Below are positions 34,512 through 43,196 of a stretch of 64,000 bases of DNA, piece after piece. Every line of letters starts with the position of its first letter. Within the stretch, counting starts at the first letter, position 1. The DNA is from Streptomyces lomondensis (GTDB taxonomy: Bacteria; Actinomycetota; Actinomycetes; Streptomycetales; Streptomycetaceae). Both the position numbers and the translations under genes were made by a program. Below the pieces are notes generated by a model. That model did no database searches. It had not been told where the DNA came from and was given only the letters and a program-made list of their open reading frames with translations. The stretch covers positions 186,001 through 250,000 of the forward strand of contig NZ_BMWC01000012.1 of assembly GCF_014651035.1 (NCBI RefSeq). The letters run 5' to 3'.

Positions 34512-35258
34512 TTGAGCGTTCCGTACGAGACGGCAGCGTACGAACCCCACGACTCGCCCGAGTCTCCGGAGGAGCACCTCGCGCGACTCCTCGGCCGTGC
34601 CCTGAACTCCTTCGAGTTGCCGGACGAGACGATAAGGCTGCTGGACTGCGCGCTGGCGCACGACGGTTCGCTGCACTCCGCGCACCACAGCGCGGGCCTG
34701 CACCGGGAGACGTACCGGCACACCTGGCTGCTCGCGGACGGCTCGGCGCTCACCCTCTGGGAGCTCGTGCACAACACCGCGCCGGGCAGCGAGCCGCAGC
34801 ACGAGGTGTACGTCGACGAGGAGGAGCTGCGCGCCGCCACGGCGCGGCTGCCGCTGCCGCCGGACGCCCCGGACTTCGAACTGCCGGTGACGGTGCAGTT
34901 GTCCCCGGCCCCCGCGCCCCGGCACTTCTACGCCAGGGACGACTCGGCGGACCACGCACGCCGTTTACTGCGCAGGGCGGAGAACGCGGACCGGCCGGGC
35001 GCGGACACGGCGGCCCTGCTGGCCACGGCGTCCGGTCACCAGATCACCCAGGCCTTCGGCCGCCCGTGCCGCGCGGGCCGGGCGGGGCTGGGCTTCTCGC
35101 TGTACGAGCACGCCTTCCTGCTGCGCGACGGCGAGGAGGTCTCCCTCTGGGAGGTCGAGCACACGGTGACGCCGGACGGGCGGCACATGTGCGAGGTGTA
35201 CACCAGCGAGGACGCGGCACGCGAGGCGATGGAGCGGCGGGCCGCGCAGGTCTCCTAG
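34512..35258 (+). CDS. DUF6227-like protein with a TTA codon
   Basis: Encodes 248 residues from TTG 34512 (GGGAGAAACC upstream). Two similar halves are visible: YRHTWLLADGSALTLWELVHN with HEVYVDEEELRAA, and LYEHAFLLRDGEEVSLWEVEH with CEVYTSEDAAREA. This implies an internal duplication of an about 100-residue unit; the domain resembles the Streptomyces family DUF6227. Codon 152 (34965-34967) is TTA, the rare leucine codon read by the bldA tRNA, so translation may be developmentally delayed. No signal peptide; function unknown. Confidence 0.8.
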   Translation: MSVPYETAAYEPHDSPESPEEHLARLLGRALNSFELPDETIRLLDCALAHDGSLHSAHHSAGLHRETYRHTWLLADGSALTLWELVHNTAPGSEPQHEVYVDEEELRAATARLPLPPDAPDFELPVTVQLSPAPAPRHFYARDDSADHARRLLRRAENADRPGADTAALLATASGHQITQAFGRPCRAGRAGLGFSLYEHAFLLRDGEEVSLWEVEHTVTPDGRHMCEVYTSEDAAREAMERRAAQVS

Positions 35259-35267
35259 GGGAACCGG

Positions 35268-35423
35268 CTAGGCCCGGTCGCCGAGTTGGCGTACCAGCTC
35301 GGTGAAGGCGTCTCTCTCCTCCGCGGACAGTTCCACGGACTCCGACCGGGGGCCTGTCTGCCGTTGCTGCGGGAGGGCGGGGAGGTGGTGGCCCTCGGGC
35401 CACCGGGAGACGTGCTCAGGCAT
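35268..35423 (-). CDS. microprotein (51 aa)
   Basis: A 52-codon frame, ATG at 35423 and TAG at 35268. The product starts MPEHVSRWPEGHHLPALPQQ and ends VELSAEERDAFTELVRQLGD-RA. The C-terminal 20 residues form a clear amphipathic helix (LSAEERDAFTELVRQL), and GC3 bias is high. It sits in the gap between the DUF6227 gene and the fru operon terminator. It is plausibly real; no function is assigned. Confidence 0.55.
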   Translation of the reverse strand: MPEHVSRWPEGHHLPALPQQRQTGPRSESVELSAEERDAFTELVRQLGDRA

Positions 35424-35438
35424 GCGCCCAGTAGACAC

Positions 35439-35468
35439 CACGGCCCGGGACTTCGGTCCCGGGCCGTG
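35439..35468 (-). terminator. fru operon terminator
   Basis: A 13-bp perfect stem (CACGGCCCGGGAC, 35439-35451, complement 35456-35468) with a stable TTCG loop, downstream of fruA. Confidence 0.88.
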
Positions 35469-35533
35469 ACTTTCGTGATCTATCTCGCAGGTGGCATGAA
35501 CGGATCACAGTGCCCCAAAGGGGCCCATGCTCC

Positions 35534-37579
35534 TTACGCCGCCACCGGCTGCTTCTTCTCCGCCGGGGCCGCGGTGCCCGCGCCGGAGGCCGCCGTGGCA
35601 CCCGGGGCCGGCTTGCGCAGACCCTTCAGGACGACCACCAGGGCCGTGGTGACACAGACACCCGCGGCGATGGCGACCAGGTAGAGCAGCGGGTTGCCAA
35701 TCAGCGGGACCACGAAGATGCCGCCGTGCGGGGCGCGCAGAGTGGTGTCGAAGGCCATCGCCAAGGCGCCGGTGATCGCGCCGCCGACCATCGAGGACGG
35801 GATGACGCGCAGCGGGTCGGCCGCGGCGAACGGGATCGCGCCCTCGGAGATGAAGGAGGCGCCGAGCACCCAGGCGGCCTTGCCGTTCTCGCGCTCGGTC
35901 TGCGTGAAGAGCTTGCCGCGCACGGTCGTCGCCAGGGCCATCGCCAGCGGCGGGACCATACCGGCCGCCATCACCGCGGCCATGATCTTCATCGCCGAGT
36001 CGCTGGGGCTGGCGACCGCGATGCCGGCCGTGGCGAAGGTGTAGGCGACCTTGTTGACCGGACCGCCGAGGTCGAAGCACATCATCAGGCCGAGCAGGGC
36101 GCCGAGCAGGATGGCGTTGGAGCCGGACAGGCCGTTCAGCCAGTCGGTCATGCCCTTCTGCGCCTCGGCGATGGGCTTGCCGATGACGACGAACATCAGG
36201 AACCCGACGATCGCCGAGGAGATCAGCGGGATCACCACCACCGGCATGATGCCGCGCAGCGCCACCGGGATGTTCACCTTCTGGATCGCCATCACCACGC
36301 CGCCGGCGATCAGACCGGCCGCGAGACCGCCGAGGAAGCCGGCGTTGATGGTGAGGGCGATCGAGCCGCCGACGAAGCCGGGCACGAGGCCGGGCCGGTC
36401 GGCCATGCCGTAGGCGATATAGCCGGCCAGGACCGGGACGAGGAAGCCGAAGGCGACGGCGCCGATCTGGAAGAGCAGGGCCGCCCAGCTGTCGGCCTGC
36501 GTCCAGATGAAGTGGTCCATCACCGACGGGGCCTTGTTGATCTTGTATCCGCCGATCGCGAAACCGAGGGCGATGAGCAGACCGCCCGCCGCGACGAACG
36601 GCACCATGTAGCTGACGCCGGACATCAGCCACTTGCGCAGCTTGGTGCCGTAGCCCTCGCCGGAGTCGCCGGAGCGCTCCACGGGGCTGGACGGGGCGGA
36701 GCCGGAGGTGACCTCGCCGCGGGCCGCCTTCTCGCGGACCTCGGTGATGAGTTCCGCGGGGCGGTTGATGCCCGCCTTCACGCCGACGTCGACGGTCGGC
36801 TTGCCGGCGAACCGCTCCTTCTCCCGGACGGGCACGTCGTGGGCGAAGATCACGCCGTCCGCCGCGGCGATGACCTCCGGGTCGAGGCGGGTGAAGCCGG
36901 CCGAGCCCTGGGGCTCGACGGTGATCTCGACGCCCGCCTCACGGCCGGCGTTCTCCAGGGACTCGGCCGCCATGTAGGTGTGGGCGATGCCGGTGGGGCA
37001 GGAGGTGACGGCGACGATGCGGAACGGGCGCTCCGCACCAGGAGCGGTGTCGTCGTCGGTGACCGTGGCGGCGGCGGAAGAGGCCGCTCCCGCCGACGCC
37101 ACGGGGTCTTCGGCACCTGCCGGAGCAGGCTCGTCCGGCTCGTCGCCGCGGATCAGGGCCGCCGCGGCCGCCGCGTCGCCCACCGCGCGCAGGGCGTCGG
37201 TGAACTCGCTGTCCATCAGCTGCCGGGCCAGCGACGACAGGATCGTCAGATGGGCGTCGTCGGCACCGGCCGGCGCGGCGATCAGGAAGATCAGGTCGGC
37301 GGGGCCGTCCGCGGCACCGAAGTCGATGCCCGCCGCGCTGCGGCCGAAGGCGAGCGTCGGCTCGGTGACGTGCTCGCTCCGGCAGTGCGGGATGCCGATG
37401 CCGCCGTCGAGGCCGGTCGGCATCTGGGCCTCGCGGGCGGCCACGTCGGCGAGGAAGCCCTCGAGGTCGGTCACCCGGCCCAGGGCCACCATGCGCTCGG
37501 CGAGGGATCGCGCCGCCGCTTCCTTGGTGTCGGCGGACAGGTCGAGATCGACCAGGTCCGCGGTGATCATGTCGCTCAT
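35534..37579 (-). CDS. fruA: PTS fructose transporter subunit IIABC
   Basis: Encodes 681 residues in order IIA-IIB-IIC. The IIA phosphorylation site is His65 in GGIGIPHCRSEHV. After an Ala/Asp-rich linker, IIB carries Cys194 in VTSCPTGIAHTYMAAE. IIC (about residues 330-650) is a multi-helix fructose permease. It imports and phosphorylates fructose to fructose-1-phosphate using HPr~P. ATG 37579 follows AGGAG. It is last in fruR-fruK-fruA; a 148-bp G-rich gap separates it from fruK. Confidence 0.96.
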   Translation of the reverse strand: MSDMITADLVDLDLSADTKEAAARSLAERMVALGRVTDLEGFLADVAAREAQMPTGLDGGIGIPHCRSEHVTEPTLAFGRSAAGIDFGAADGPADLIFLIAAPAGADDAHLTILSSLARQLMDSEFTDALRAVGDAAAAAALIRGDEPDEPAPAGAEDPVASAGAASSAAATVTDDDTAPGAERPFRIVAVTSCPTGIAHTYMAAESLENAGREAGVEITVEPQGSAGFTRLDPEVIAAADGVIFAHDVPVREKERFAGKPTVDVGVKAGINRPAELITEVREKAARGEVTSGSAPSSPVERSGDSGEGYGTKLRKWLMSGVSYMVPFVAAGGLLIALGFAIGGYKINKAPSVMDHFIWTQADSWAALLFQIGAVAFGFLVPVLAGYIAYGMADRPGLVPGFVGGSIALTINAGFLGGLAAGLIAGGVVMAIQKVNIPVALRGIMPVVVIPLISSAIVGFLMFVVIGKPIAEAQKGMTDWLNGLSGSNAILLGALLGLMMCFDLGGPVNKVAYTFATAGIAVASPSDSAMKIMAAVMAAGMVPPLAMALATTVRGKLFTQTERENGKAAWVLGASFISEGAIPFAAADPLRVIPSSMVGGAITGALAMAFDTTLRAPHGGIFVVPLIGNPLLYLVAIAAGVCVTTALVVVLKGLRKPAPGATAASGAGTAAPAEKKQPVAA

Positions 37580-37614
37580 CGCGGGCTCCTTAGCACGCGT
37601 ATCGCCCGGTCAGT

Positions 37615-37665
37615 GGGGTGGGCGGGGGTGGGGACGGGGGTGTGGTGGGGGGTGACGGGGGCGGG
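37615..37665 (+). other. potential G-quadruplex tract in the fruK-fruA gap
   Basis: The plus strand holds at least six G-runs of three or more in about 50 bases (GGGGTGGGCGGGGGTGGGG and on). The fru transcript is minus-strand, so the G-rich strand is the template strand. Confidence 0.5.
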
Positions 37666-37727
37666 TGCGGCGAGTAACGGGGCGGCTCGCCGCGCACGGG
37701 CCGGTTCGAGCAGCTCGTCGGGGTACG

Positions 37728-38675
37728 TCATGTCACCGGCTCCTTCAGCATGCGGTCCGCCGGGACGTCGGCCGTGACCGTCACCGCCGCCGGATCCAGG
37801 TCTCGGGGGGTCGGCATCACACTGCCGGGCAGCTGGACGGCCGCCGCGCCGTGCGCGACCGCGGAGGCCAGGGCCTCGGGGCCGCTGCCGCCGGCGATCA
37901 GGAAACCGGCGAGGGAGGAGTCGCCGGCGCCCACGTTGCTGCGGACGGCGTCCACCCGGGCGCTGCCGAACCAGGCGCCCTCGTCGGACACCAGCAGCTG
38001 CCCGTCGGCGCCGAGGCTCGCGAGGACGGCCCGGGCGCCCATCTCGCGCAGCTCCTCGGCGGCCTTCACGGCGTCGCCGACGGTGGCGAGGGAACGGCCG
38101 ACGGCCTCCGCGAGCTCCTCGGCGTTGGGCTTGACCACGTCGGGCCGCTCGCGCAGGGCCGCGAGCAGCGCGGGCCCGGAGGTGTCCAGGGCGATCCGGG
38201 CCCCGGCCGCGTGCGTGCGGGCGACCAGCTCGGCGTACCAGGAGGGGGCGAGGCCGCGCGGGAGGCTGCCGCAGCAGGCGATCCAGGAGGCCTCGCGGGA
38301 CTGCTGCCGTACGGTCTCCAGGAGCAGTTCCCTCTCGACCTCGGTCAGTTCCGGGCCCGGCGCGTTGATCTTCGTCAGGACGCCGTCGGCCTCGGCGAGG
38401 GCGATGTTGGAGCGGGTGGCCCCGGCGACGGGAACCGGCGCGACCTCGATGCCCTGCGCGTCGAGCAGGTCGGCGACGAGCGCGCCGGGGGCGCCGCCCA
38501 GGGGCAGGACCGCCACCGTGCGCTGCCCGGCCGCGGCGACCGCTCGCGAGACGTTCACGCCCTTGCCGCCCGGGTCCATCCGCTCGCCGGTGGCGCGGAT
38601 GACCTCGCCGCGGTCGAGGGACGGCACCTCGTAGGTGCGGTCCAGGGACGGGTTCGGGGTCACGGTGAGGATCAT
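37728..38675 (-). CDS. fruK: 1-phosphofructokinase
   Basis: Encodes 315 residues of the PfkB sugar-kinase family. The N-terminal TVTPNPSLDRTYEV is typical of FruK, then GGKGVNVSRAVAAAG (substrate loop) and the C-terminal anion hole NVGAGDSSLAGFLIAGG with the catalytic Asp. It phosphorylates the fructose-1-phosphate made by FruA to fructose-1,6-bisphosphate. The ATG overlaps the fruR stop (ATGA). Confidence 0.95.
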   Translation of the reverse strand: MILTVTPNPSLDRTYEVPSLDRGEVIRATGERMDPGGKGVNVSRAVAAAGQRTVAVLPLGGAPGALVADLLDAQGIEVAPVPVAGATRSNIALAEADGVLTKINAPGPELTEVERELLLETVRQQSREASWIACCGSLPRGLAPSWYAELVARTHAAGARIALDTSGPALLAALRERPDVVKPNAEELAEAVGRSLATVGDAVKAAEELREMGARAVLASLGADGQLLVSDEGAWFGSARVDAVRSNVGAGDSSLAGFLIAGGSGPEALASAVAHGAAAVQLPGSVMPTPRDLDPAAVTVTADVPADRMLKEPVT

Positions 38676-39433
38676 GCGCGCACTACTTCCGTGCCGCCGC
38701 GCTCGATCGCGACGGCGTCTTCGGGGCTCAGCCCGCTGTCGGTGATCAGCAGGTCCACGTCGCTCAGGTCGCCGAAGCGGGCGAAGTGCTCCTGGCCGTG
38801 CTTGGAGGAGTCGGCGAGCAGCACCACGCGGCGGGCGGCGGCCACGGCCGCGCGCTTCACGGCGGCCTCGGCGAGGTCGGGGGTGGTCAGGCCGTGCTCG
38901 GCGGAGAAGCCGTTGGCGGCCACGAACAGCACGTCCGCGCGGATCTCGCCGTAGGCCCGCAGCGCCCAGGCGTCCACGGCGGCGCGCGTGCGATGCCGTA
39001 CGCGGCCGCCGACGAGGTGGAGCTGGATGCCGGGGTGGTCGGCGAGGCGGGCCGCGATGGGCAGGCTGTGCGTGACGACGGTGAGCGAGGCCTCCAGCGG
39101 GAGGGCGGCGGCCATTCTGGCCACCGTCGTACCGGCGTCGAGGATCATCGTGCCCTGGCCCGGCAGTTCCGCGAGGGCCGCCTTGGCGATGCGGTCCTTC
39201 TCGTCGGGCGCCGTCGACTCGCGCTCGGCGATGTCCGGCTCGAAGTCGAGGCGCCCGACCGGGATGGCCCCGCCGTGCACCCGGCGGACCAGTCCGGCGC
39301 GGTCGAGGGCCTTCAGATCCCGGCGGATCGTCTCCGCCGTCACCTGGAACTCCTCGGCCAGCGACACGACATCCACTCGGCCGCCGTCACGGGCGAGCCG
39401 GAGGATCTCCTGCTGCCGTTCCGGTGCGTACAT
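38672..39433 (-). CDS. fruR: DeoR-family regulator of the fructose operon
   Basis: Encodes 253 residues. The N-terminal helix-turn-helix (RQQEILRLARDGGRVDVVSL and on to ETIRRDLKALDRAG) is followed by a DeoR sugar-phosphate-sensing domain with DAGTTVARMAAAL near 95 and VFLLADSSKHGQ-like RVVLLADSSKHGQEHFARFG near 210. It is first of the operon and presumably an autogenous repressor relieved by a fructose phosphate. The name follows context. Confidence 0.9.
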   Translation of the reverse strand: MYAPERQQEILRLARDGGRVDVVSLAEEFQVTAETIRRDLKALDRAGLVRRVHGGAIPVGRLDFEPDIAERESTAPDEKDRIAKAALAELPGQGTMILDAGTTVARMAAALPLEASLTVVTHSLPIAARLADHPGIQLHLVGGRVRHRTRAAVDAWALRAYGEIRADVLFVAANGFSAEHGLTTPDLAEAAVKRAAVAAARRVVLLADSSKHGQEHFARFGDLSDVDLLITDSGLSPEDAVAIERGGTEVVRA

Positions 39434-39544
39434 GTCTGTTCGCCTCCGCCTCGTGCCCGAACGTGTGGTTTCAGCGGGAGGCTACGCCGAGATTTCCGCA
39501 AAGTAAACAGGTTCGGACCCAATCGGGCATGATCAGAAATGCAG

Positions 39545-39575
39545 ACGGGCCCGGCACCCGAGGTGCCGAGCCCGT
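39545..39575 (-). terminator. hairpin terminator of the DHA2 transporter gene
   Basis: ACGGGC and GGCACC on the left arm pair with GGTGCC and GCCCGT on the right (39545-39575), with one mismatch and a short loop. Confidence 0.7.
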
Positions 39576-39580
39576 TCCCG

Positions 39581-39630
39581 CTGTCAGACCGGCGCCGGTT
39601 GCCTTCTGTCAGACCAGCGCCGGTTCCTTC
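39581..39630. repeat. tandem duplication of the MFS gene 3' end
   Basis: Two consecutive 25-bp units at 39581-39605 and 39606-39630 share CTGTCAGACC-GCGCCGGTT with one substitution. The second contains the real stop codon of the MFS gene (39609-39611). Confidence 0.85.
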
Positions 39631-41117
39631 TGCTCCGCCGCCGGCTGCTCCCCCTCCAGGTGCTGCGCGGGCCGCTTCGGCAGCGCGAACATCAGCAGGA
39701 AGATGGCGCCCATCACCACGGCCACCCAGCCCAGCGCGTTGCGGAAGGCGTCCGCGAAGGCCGGACCCACCTGCTCCGGGCGCAGGTGCTCGGAGATCGT
39801 GCCGAAGAAGACCACCGACACCAGCCCCAGCCCGAGCGCGTTGCCCATCTGCTGCACGGTGTTGATGAGCCCCGAGGCCGAACCGGCGTGCTCGCGCGGC
39901 ACCTCGGAGAGGATCGCGTCGGTCAGCGGCGCCACGATCAGGCCCATGCCGACGCCCATCACGACCAGCGGCAGGGCCATCTGCCAGGGCGTGACGGCGA
40001 GGCCGTAGTGCGCGGACTCCCAGACGTAGAGCAGCACCCCGGCCGCCATCACCAGCGCGCCCGCCTGGAGCACCTTGCGCCCGAAGCGCGGCACCAGCTG
40101 CTGCACCGACATCCCGGCGGCCACGGAGACGGCGATCGAGAACGGCACCCCGGTCAGCCCGGCCTTCAGCGGGCTCCAGCCCAGCCCGACCTGCATGTAC
40201 AGGGTCCACACCAGGAAGAACACGCCGAGCCCGACACCGAAGACGGTTTGTACGGCGATCCCGGCCGCGAAGCTCTTGACCCGGAACAGCGACAGCTCGA
40301 CCAGCGGGGAGCCGTCCCGGGCGCTCTTGCGCCTCTCGTACGCCACCAGCGCCGCGAGGACGACGAGCGCGCCGGCCATCGAGACGTACCCCCACAGCGG
40401 CCAGCCCAGCTCGCGGCCGCGGATGAGCGGGTAGAGCAGCATCAGCAGGCCCAGCGTCACGAGCGCGACGCCCACCAGGTCCAGCTTCAGGGCCCGCGGC
40501 GCCTTGGACTCGGTGATGAAGCGGCTGCCGAGGATCAGGCCGGCGACCCCCACGGGCAGGTTGATCAGGAAGATCGAGCGCCAGCCCCACCCGAACAGGT
40601 TCCACTCGGTCAGCAGCGCGCCGAGCAGCGGACCGGACACGGCGCCGAGGCCGACGACCGCGCCGAACAGCCCGAAGACCTTGCCCCGCTCGTGCGCCGG
40701 GAAGGTCGCGTGCACGATCGACAGCACCTGCGGCACCATCAGCGCCGCCATGCCGCCCTGGAGGAAGCGGGCGGCGACCAGCATCTCCGGGTTCACCGCG
40801 AGGCCGCAGAGCGCGGAGGCGACGGTGAAGCCGCCGATGCCGAGGAGGAAGATCCGCTTGCGGCCGTGGATGTCGCCGAGCCGTCCGCCGGTGATCAGCC
40901 CGGCGGCGAAGGCGAGGGCGTATCCGGCGGTGATCCACTGGATCTGGCTGAAGGACGCGCCCTCCTCCTGCTGGATCGACGGGATGGCGATGTTGACGAT
41001 CGTGACGTCGACGAGGTCCATGAAGGCCGCGGTCATCACGATCGCGAGGGCGAACCAGCGACGGCGGTCCGTCCCGCCGCTCGCGGCGGTGCTGGGGGTG
41101 TGCTCGGTGGAGGTCAT
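39609..41117 (-). CDS. DHA2-type MFS exporter
   Basis: Encodes 502 residues with about fourteen predicted helices. Signature elements are MTAAFMDLVDVTIVNIAIPS in helix 1 (motif D1), ITGGRLGDIHGRKRIFLLG (MFS motif A) and LGAVSGPLLGALLTE (motif C of antiporters), all as in EmrB/QacA drug exporters. ATG start. It is divergent from a WYL regulator across about 60 bp, suggesting that regulator controls it. The substrate is unknown. Confidence 0.92.
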   Translation of the reverse strand: MTSTEHTPSTAASGGTDRRRWFALAIVMTAAFMDLVDVTIVNIAIPSIQQEEGASFSQIQWITAGYALAFAAGLITGGRLGDIHGRKRIFLLGIGGFTVASALCGLAVNPEMLVAARFLQGGMAALMVPQVLSIVHATFPAHERGKVFGLFGAVVGLGAVSGPLLGALLTEWNLFGWGWRSIFLINLPVGVAGLILGSRFITESKAPRALKLDLVGVALVTLGLLMLLYPLIRGRELGWPLWGYVSMAGALVVLAALVAYERRKSARDGSPLVELSLFRVKSFAAGIAVQTVFGVGLGVFFLVWTLYMQVGLGWSPLKAGLTGVPFSIAVSVAAGMSVQQLVPRFGRKVLQAGALVMAAGVLLYVWESAHYGLAVTPWQMALPLVVMGVGMGLIVAPLTDAILSEVPREHAGSASGLINTVQQMGNALGLGLVSVVFFGTISEHLRPEQVGPAFADAFRNALGWVAVVMGAIFLLMFALPKRPAQHLEGEQPAAEQKEPALV

Positions 41118-41179
41118 GCCGCGAAGCTAGTGGCCCATTAGGTCAGATCGTGTCCTACTGGTACGGCATCCTCGTCGGT

Positions 41180-42160
41180 ATGACGACGGACACTCCGGCC
41201 CGGCTGCTGACGCTTCTCTCCCTCCTCCAGACGCCCCGCGAATGGCCCGGCGGCGAGCTCGCCGACCGGCTCGGGGTCTCCCGGCGCACGGTCCGGCGGG
41301 ACATCGACCGGCTGCGTGAACTGGGCTATCCCGTGCAGGCCAGCAAGGGCGCCGACGGCGGCTACCGGCTGGTCGCCGGCAAGGCCATGCCGCCGCTGGT
41401 GCTCGACGACGAGGAGGCGGTGGCCATCGCGGTCGGGCTGCGCGCCGGGGCGGGGCACGCCGTGGAGGGCCTGGACGAGGCGTCGGTGCGAGCGCTGGCC
41501 AAGCTGGAGCAGGTGCTGCCGGGCCGGCTGCGCCACCGCGTGACCACGCTCCAGGCCGCGACCACACCGCTGACCAGCGGGGACGGGCCGAGCATCGCGC
41601 CCGAGACGCTGACCGTCATGGCCTCGACGGTGGCCGGGCACGAGCGGCTGCGGTTCGCCTACCGGGCGGCGGACGGCACGGAGTCGCGGCGCCTGACGGA
41701 GCCGTACCGGCTGGTGTCGACGGGCCGCCGCTGGTACCTGGTGGCGTACGACATCGACCGGGACGACTGGCGCACGTTCCGCGTCGACCGGGTGAGCGAC
41801 CCGCTCGCCACCGGGGCGCGGTTCGTGTCGCGGGAACTGCCCACGGGGAGTGCGGCGGAGTACCTGCGGCAGTCGATGCAGCGGCACCAGGAGTCCTACG
41901 ACTTCGAGGTCGTCTTCGCCGCACCGGCCGGCTTCGTCGCCGCCCGGCTGCCGACGTGGCTGGGCACGCCCGAGCCGCTGGACGACGACAGCTGCCGGCT
42001 GCGGGGTTCCGTCGGGGACGCGGTGCAGTGGGTGGCGTTCCGCCTGGCGATGCTGGAGTGCGACTTCGTGGTACGGCAGCCGGAGGAACTGGTCACGGCC
42101 GTACGGGAGTTGGGCGCGCGGTTGAGCAGGGCGGCGGAGGGCGCGACCGGCGGCGCGTGA
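41180..42160 (+). CDS. YafY-type HTH-WYL transcriptional regulator
   Basis: Encodes 326 residues from ATG 41180; a GTG at 41150 would add ten residues. The N-terminal HTH_11 domain is LLTLLSLLQTPREWPGGELA and SRRTVRRDIDRLRELGYPV. The WYL domain (about 140-215) includes TEPYRLVSTGRRWYLVAYDI and DDWRTFRVDRV, then a WCX C-terminal extension. WYL domains bind nucleic acids or other ligands. It is divergent from the DHA2 exporter, so a local regulatory role is likely. Confidence 0.9.
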   Translation: MTTDTPARLLTLLSLLQTPREWPGGELADRLGVSRRTVRRDIDRLRELGYPVQASKGADGGYRLVAGKAMPPLVLDDEEAVAIAVGLRAGAGHAVEGLDEASVRALAKLEQVLPGRLRHRVTTLQAATTPLTSGDGPSIAPETLTVMASTVAGHERLRFAYRAADGTESRRLTEPYRLVSTGRRWYLVAYDIDRDDWRTFRVDRVSDPLATGARFVSRELPTGSAAEYLRQSMQRHQESYDFEVVFAAPAGFVAARLPTWLGTPEPLDDDSCRLRGSVGDAVQWVAFRLAMLECDFVVRQPEELVTAVRELGARLSRAAEGATGGA

Positions 42161-42400
42161 ACCCCTGGGGCGGAGTCGGGGTGGTGATGCTCACGCCCGG
42201 CAGGCACATGGAGACCGCCCACACAGCGAACCCGACGCCTCACGACCACCCACGGGAAGTCCCGCAGCCCATGGAGACCGCCACACGGCCAACCCGACGT
42301 CTTACGGCGCCCCACGGCAAGTCCCGCAGCCCCATGGGGATTCGCCGACACGGCCAGCCCGACCCTCACGCCCCCCACGGGAACTCCCGCAGCGCCGCCA
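42161..42400. repeat. degenerate remnants of the neighbouring tetR gene
   Basis: Bases about 42165-42205 closely match the tetR 5' end at about 43138-43182. Three imperfect units of about 63 bp follow (starting near 42209, 42272 and 42335). Each contains a CACGG-AA-TCCCGCAG core, and the third is the true tetR 3' end. The order looks like a tandem tetR copy collapsed by deletion. Confidence 0.65.
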
Positions 42401-43169
42401 GGTTCCGCAGGGCGAGTTCCGCCGGGCTCCCCGGCCCCTCCACGGGCCCGTCCCCCTCGGCCCAGCCCTCCAGGGCCGCCCGCACCGCGGCGCTCGCGAC
42501 GGCGGCGGCGAAGCGCGGTTCCGGCGCGGGGACGAGGTCGGGTTCCGGTCGGGTGACGACCTCGGGCTCCGGCCCAGTGACGCCCTCAGTTTCCGGCCCG
42601 GTGACGACCACGGGCTCCGGCGGGGCGGCAACGTTGTCGCCGGCGTCCGCAGGCGCTGAGCCCTCGGGCGCCGCGACACGTGTCACCCGTTCCGCCAGTA
42701 CCTCCGCCAGCATCCGTTCCGACGCCTGGCACACCTCCGCCCACACCCGGCGCAGGGACGGGTTCGCCTCGGCCAGGCGCAGGAGCGTGCGGACCCACTC
42801 CCAGGAGGACGCCGAGACGCCGACGCCCGGGGTGAGGGTGTGCCGGACCCCGTCCTCCAGGGCCTGGAGGACGCCCGCGTCGGCGGGAGCGGCGCGCACC
42901 GCCGCCACCCAGCGCTGGGCACCGGCCGCGTAGAGCGGGGCGACGGCCTCCTCCTTGGTCGCGAAGTACCGGTAGAAGGTGCGCGGGGCGATGCCGGCGG
43001 CCTGGGCGATGTCCTCCGCACGGGTGGCACGCAGGCCGTGCCGTACGAAGAGACCGGCCGCCGCCCGGGCGATCTCCATCCGCGTCTCGGCCTTCCGCCG
43101 CTCGGTCAGCGAAACCTGGGACGCCTGGGATGCCTGCCCCTGGGGCGGTGTCGGGGTGGTGCTGCTCAC
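42366..43169 (-). CDS. TetR-family regulator with repetitive linker
   Basis: Encodes 267 residues from GTG 43169 (a GTG at 43196 would add nine). The helix-turn-helix region ends AGIAPRTFYRYFATKEEAV. The helical ligand domain is interrupted at about 185-225 by a Pro/Glu/Val-rich run (PEPVVVTGPETEGVTGPEPE and on), an unusual repetitive linker. It lies next to hrdD, as does the S. coelicolor TetR protein SCO3201, reported to repress antibiotic production when overexpressed; orthology is inferred from position only. Partial copies of both gene ends lie downstream. Confidence 0.85.
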   Translation of the reverse strand: MSSTTPTPPQGQASQASQVSLTERRKAETRMEIARAAAGLFVRHGLRATRAEDIAQAAGIAPRTFYRYFATKEEAVAPLYAAGAQRWVAAVRAAPADAGVLQALEDGVRHTLTPGVGVSASSWEWVRTLLRLAEANPSLRRVWAEVCQASERMLAEVLAERVTRVAAPEGSAPADAGDNVAAPPEPVVVTGPETEGVTGPEPEVVTRPEPDLVPAPEPRFAAAVASAAVRAALEGWAEGDGPVEGPGSPAELALRNLAALREFPWGA

Positions 43170-43196
43170 GCCCGGCAGGCTATGCCCATGTGACAC

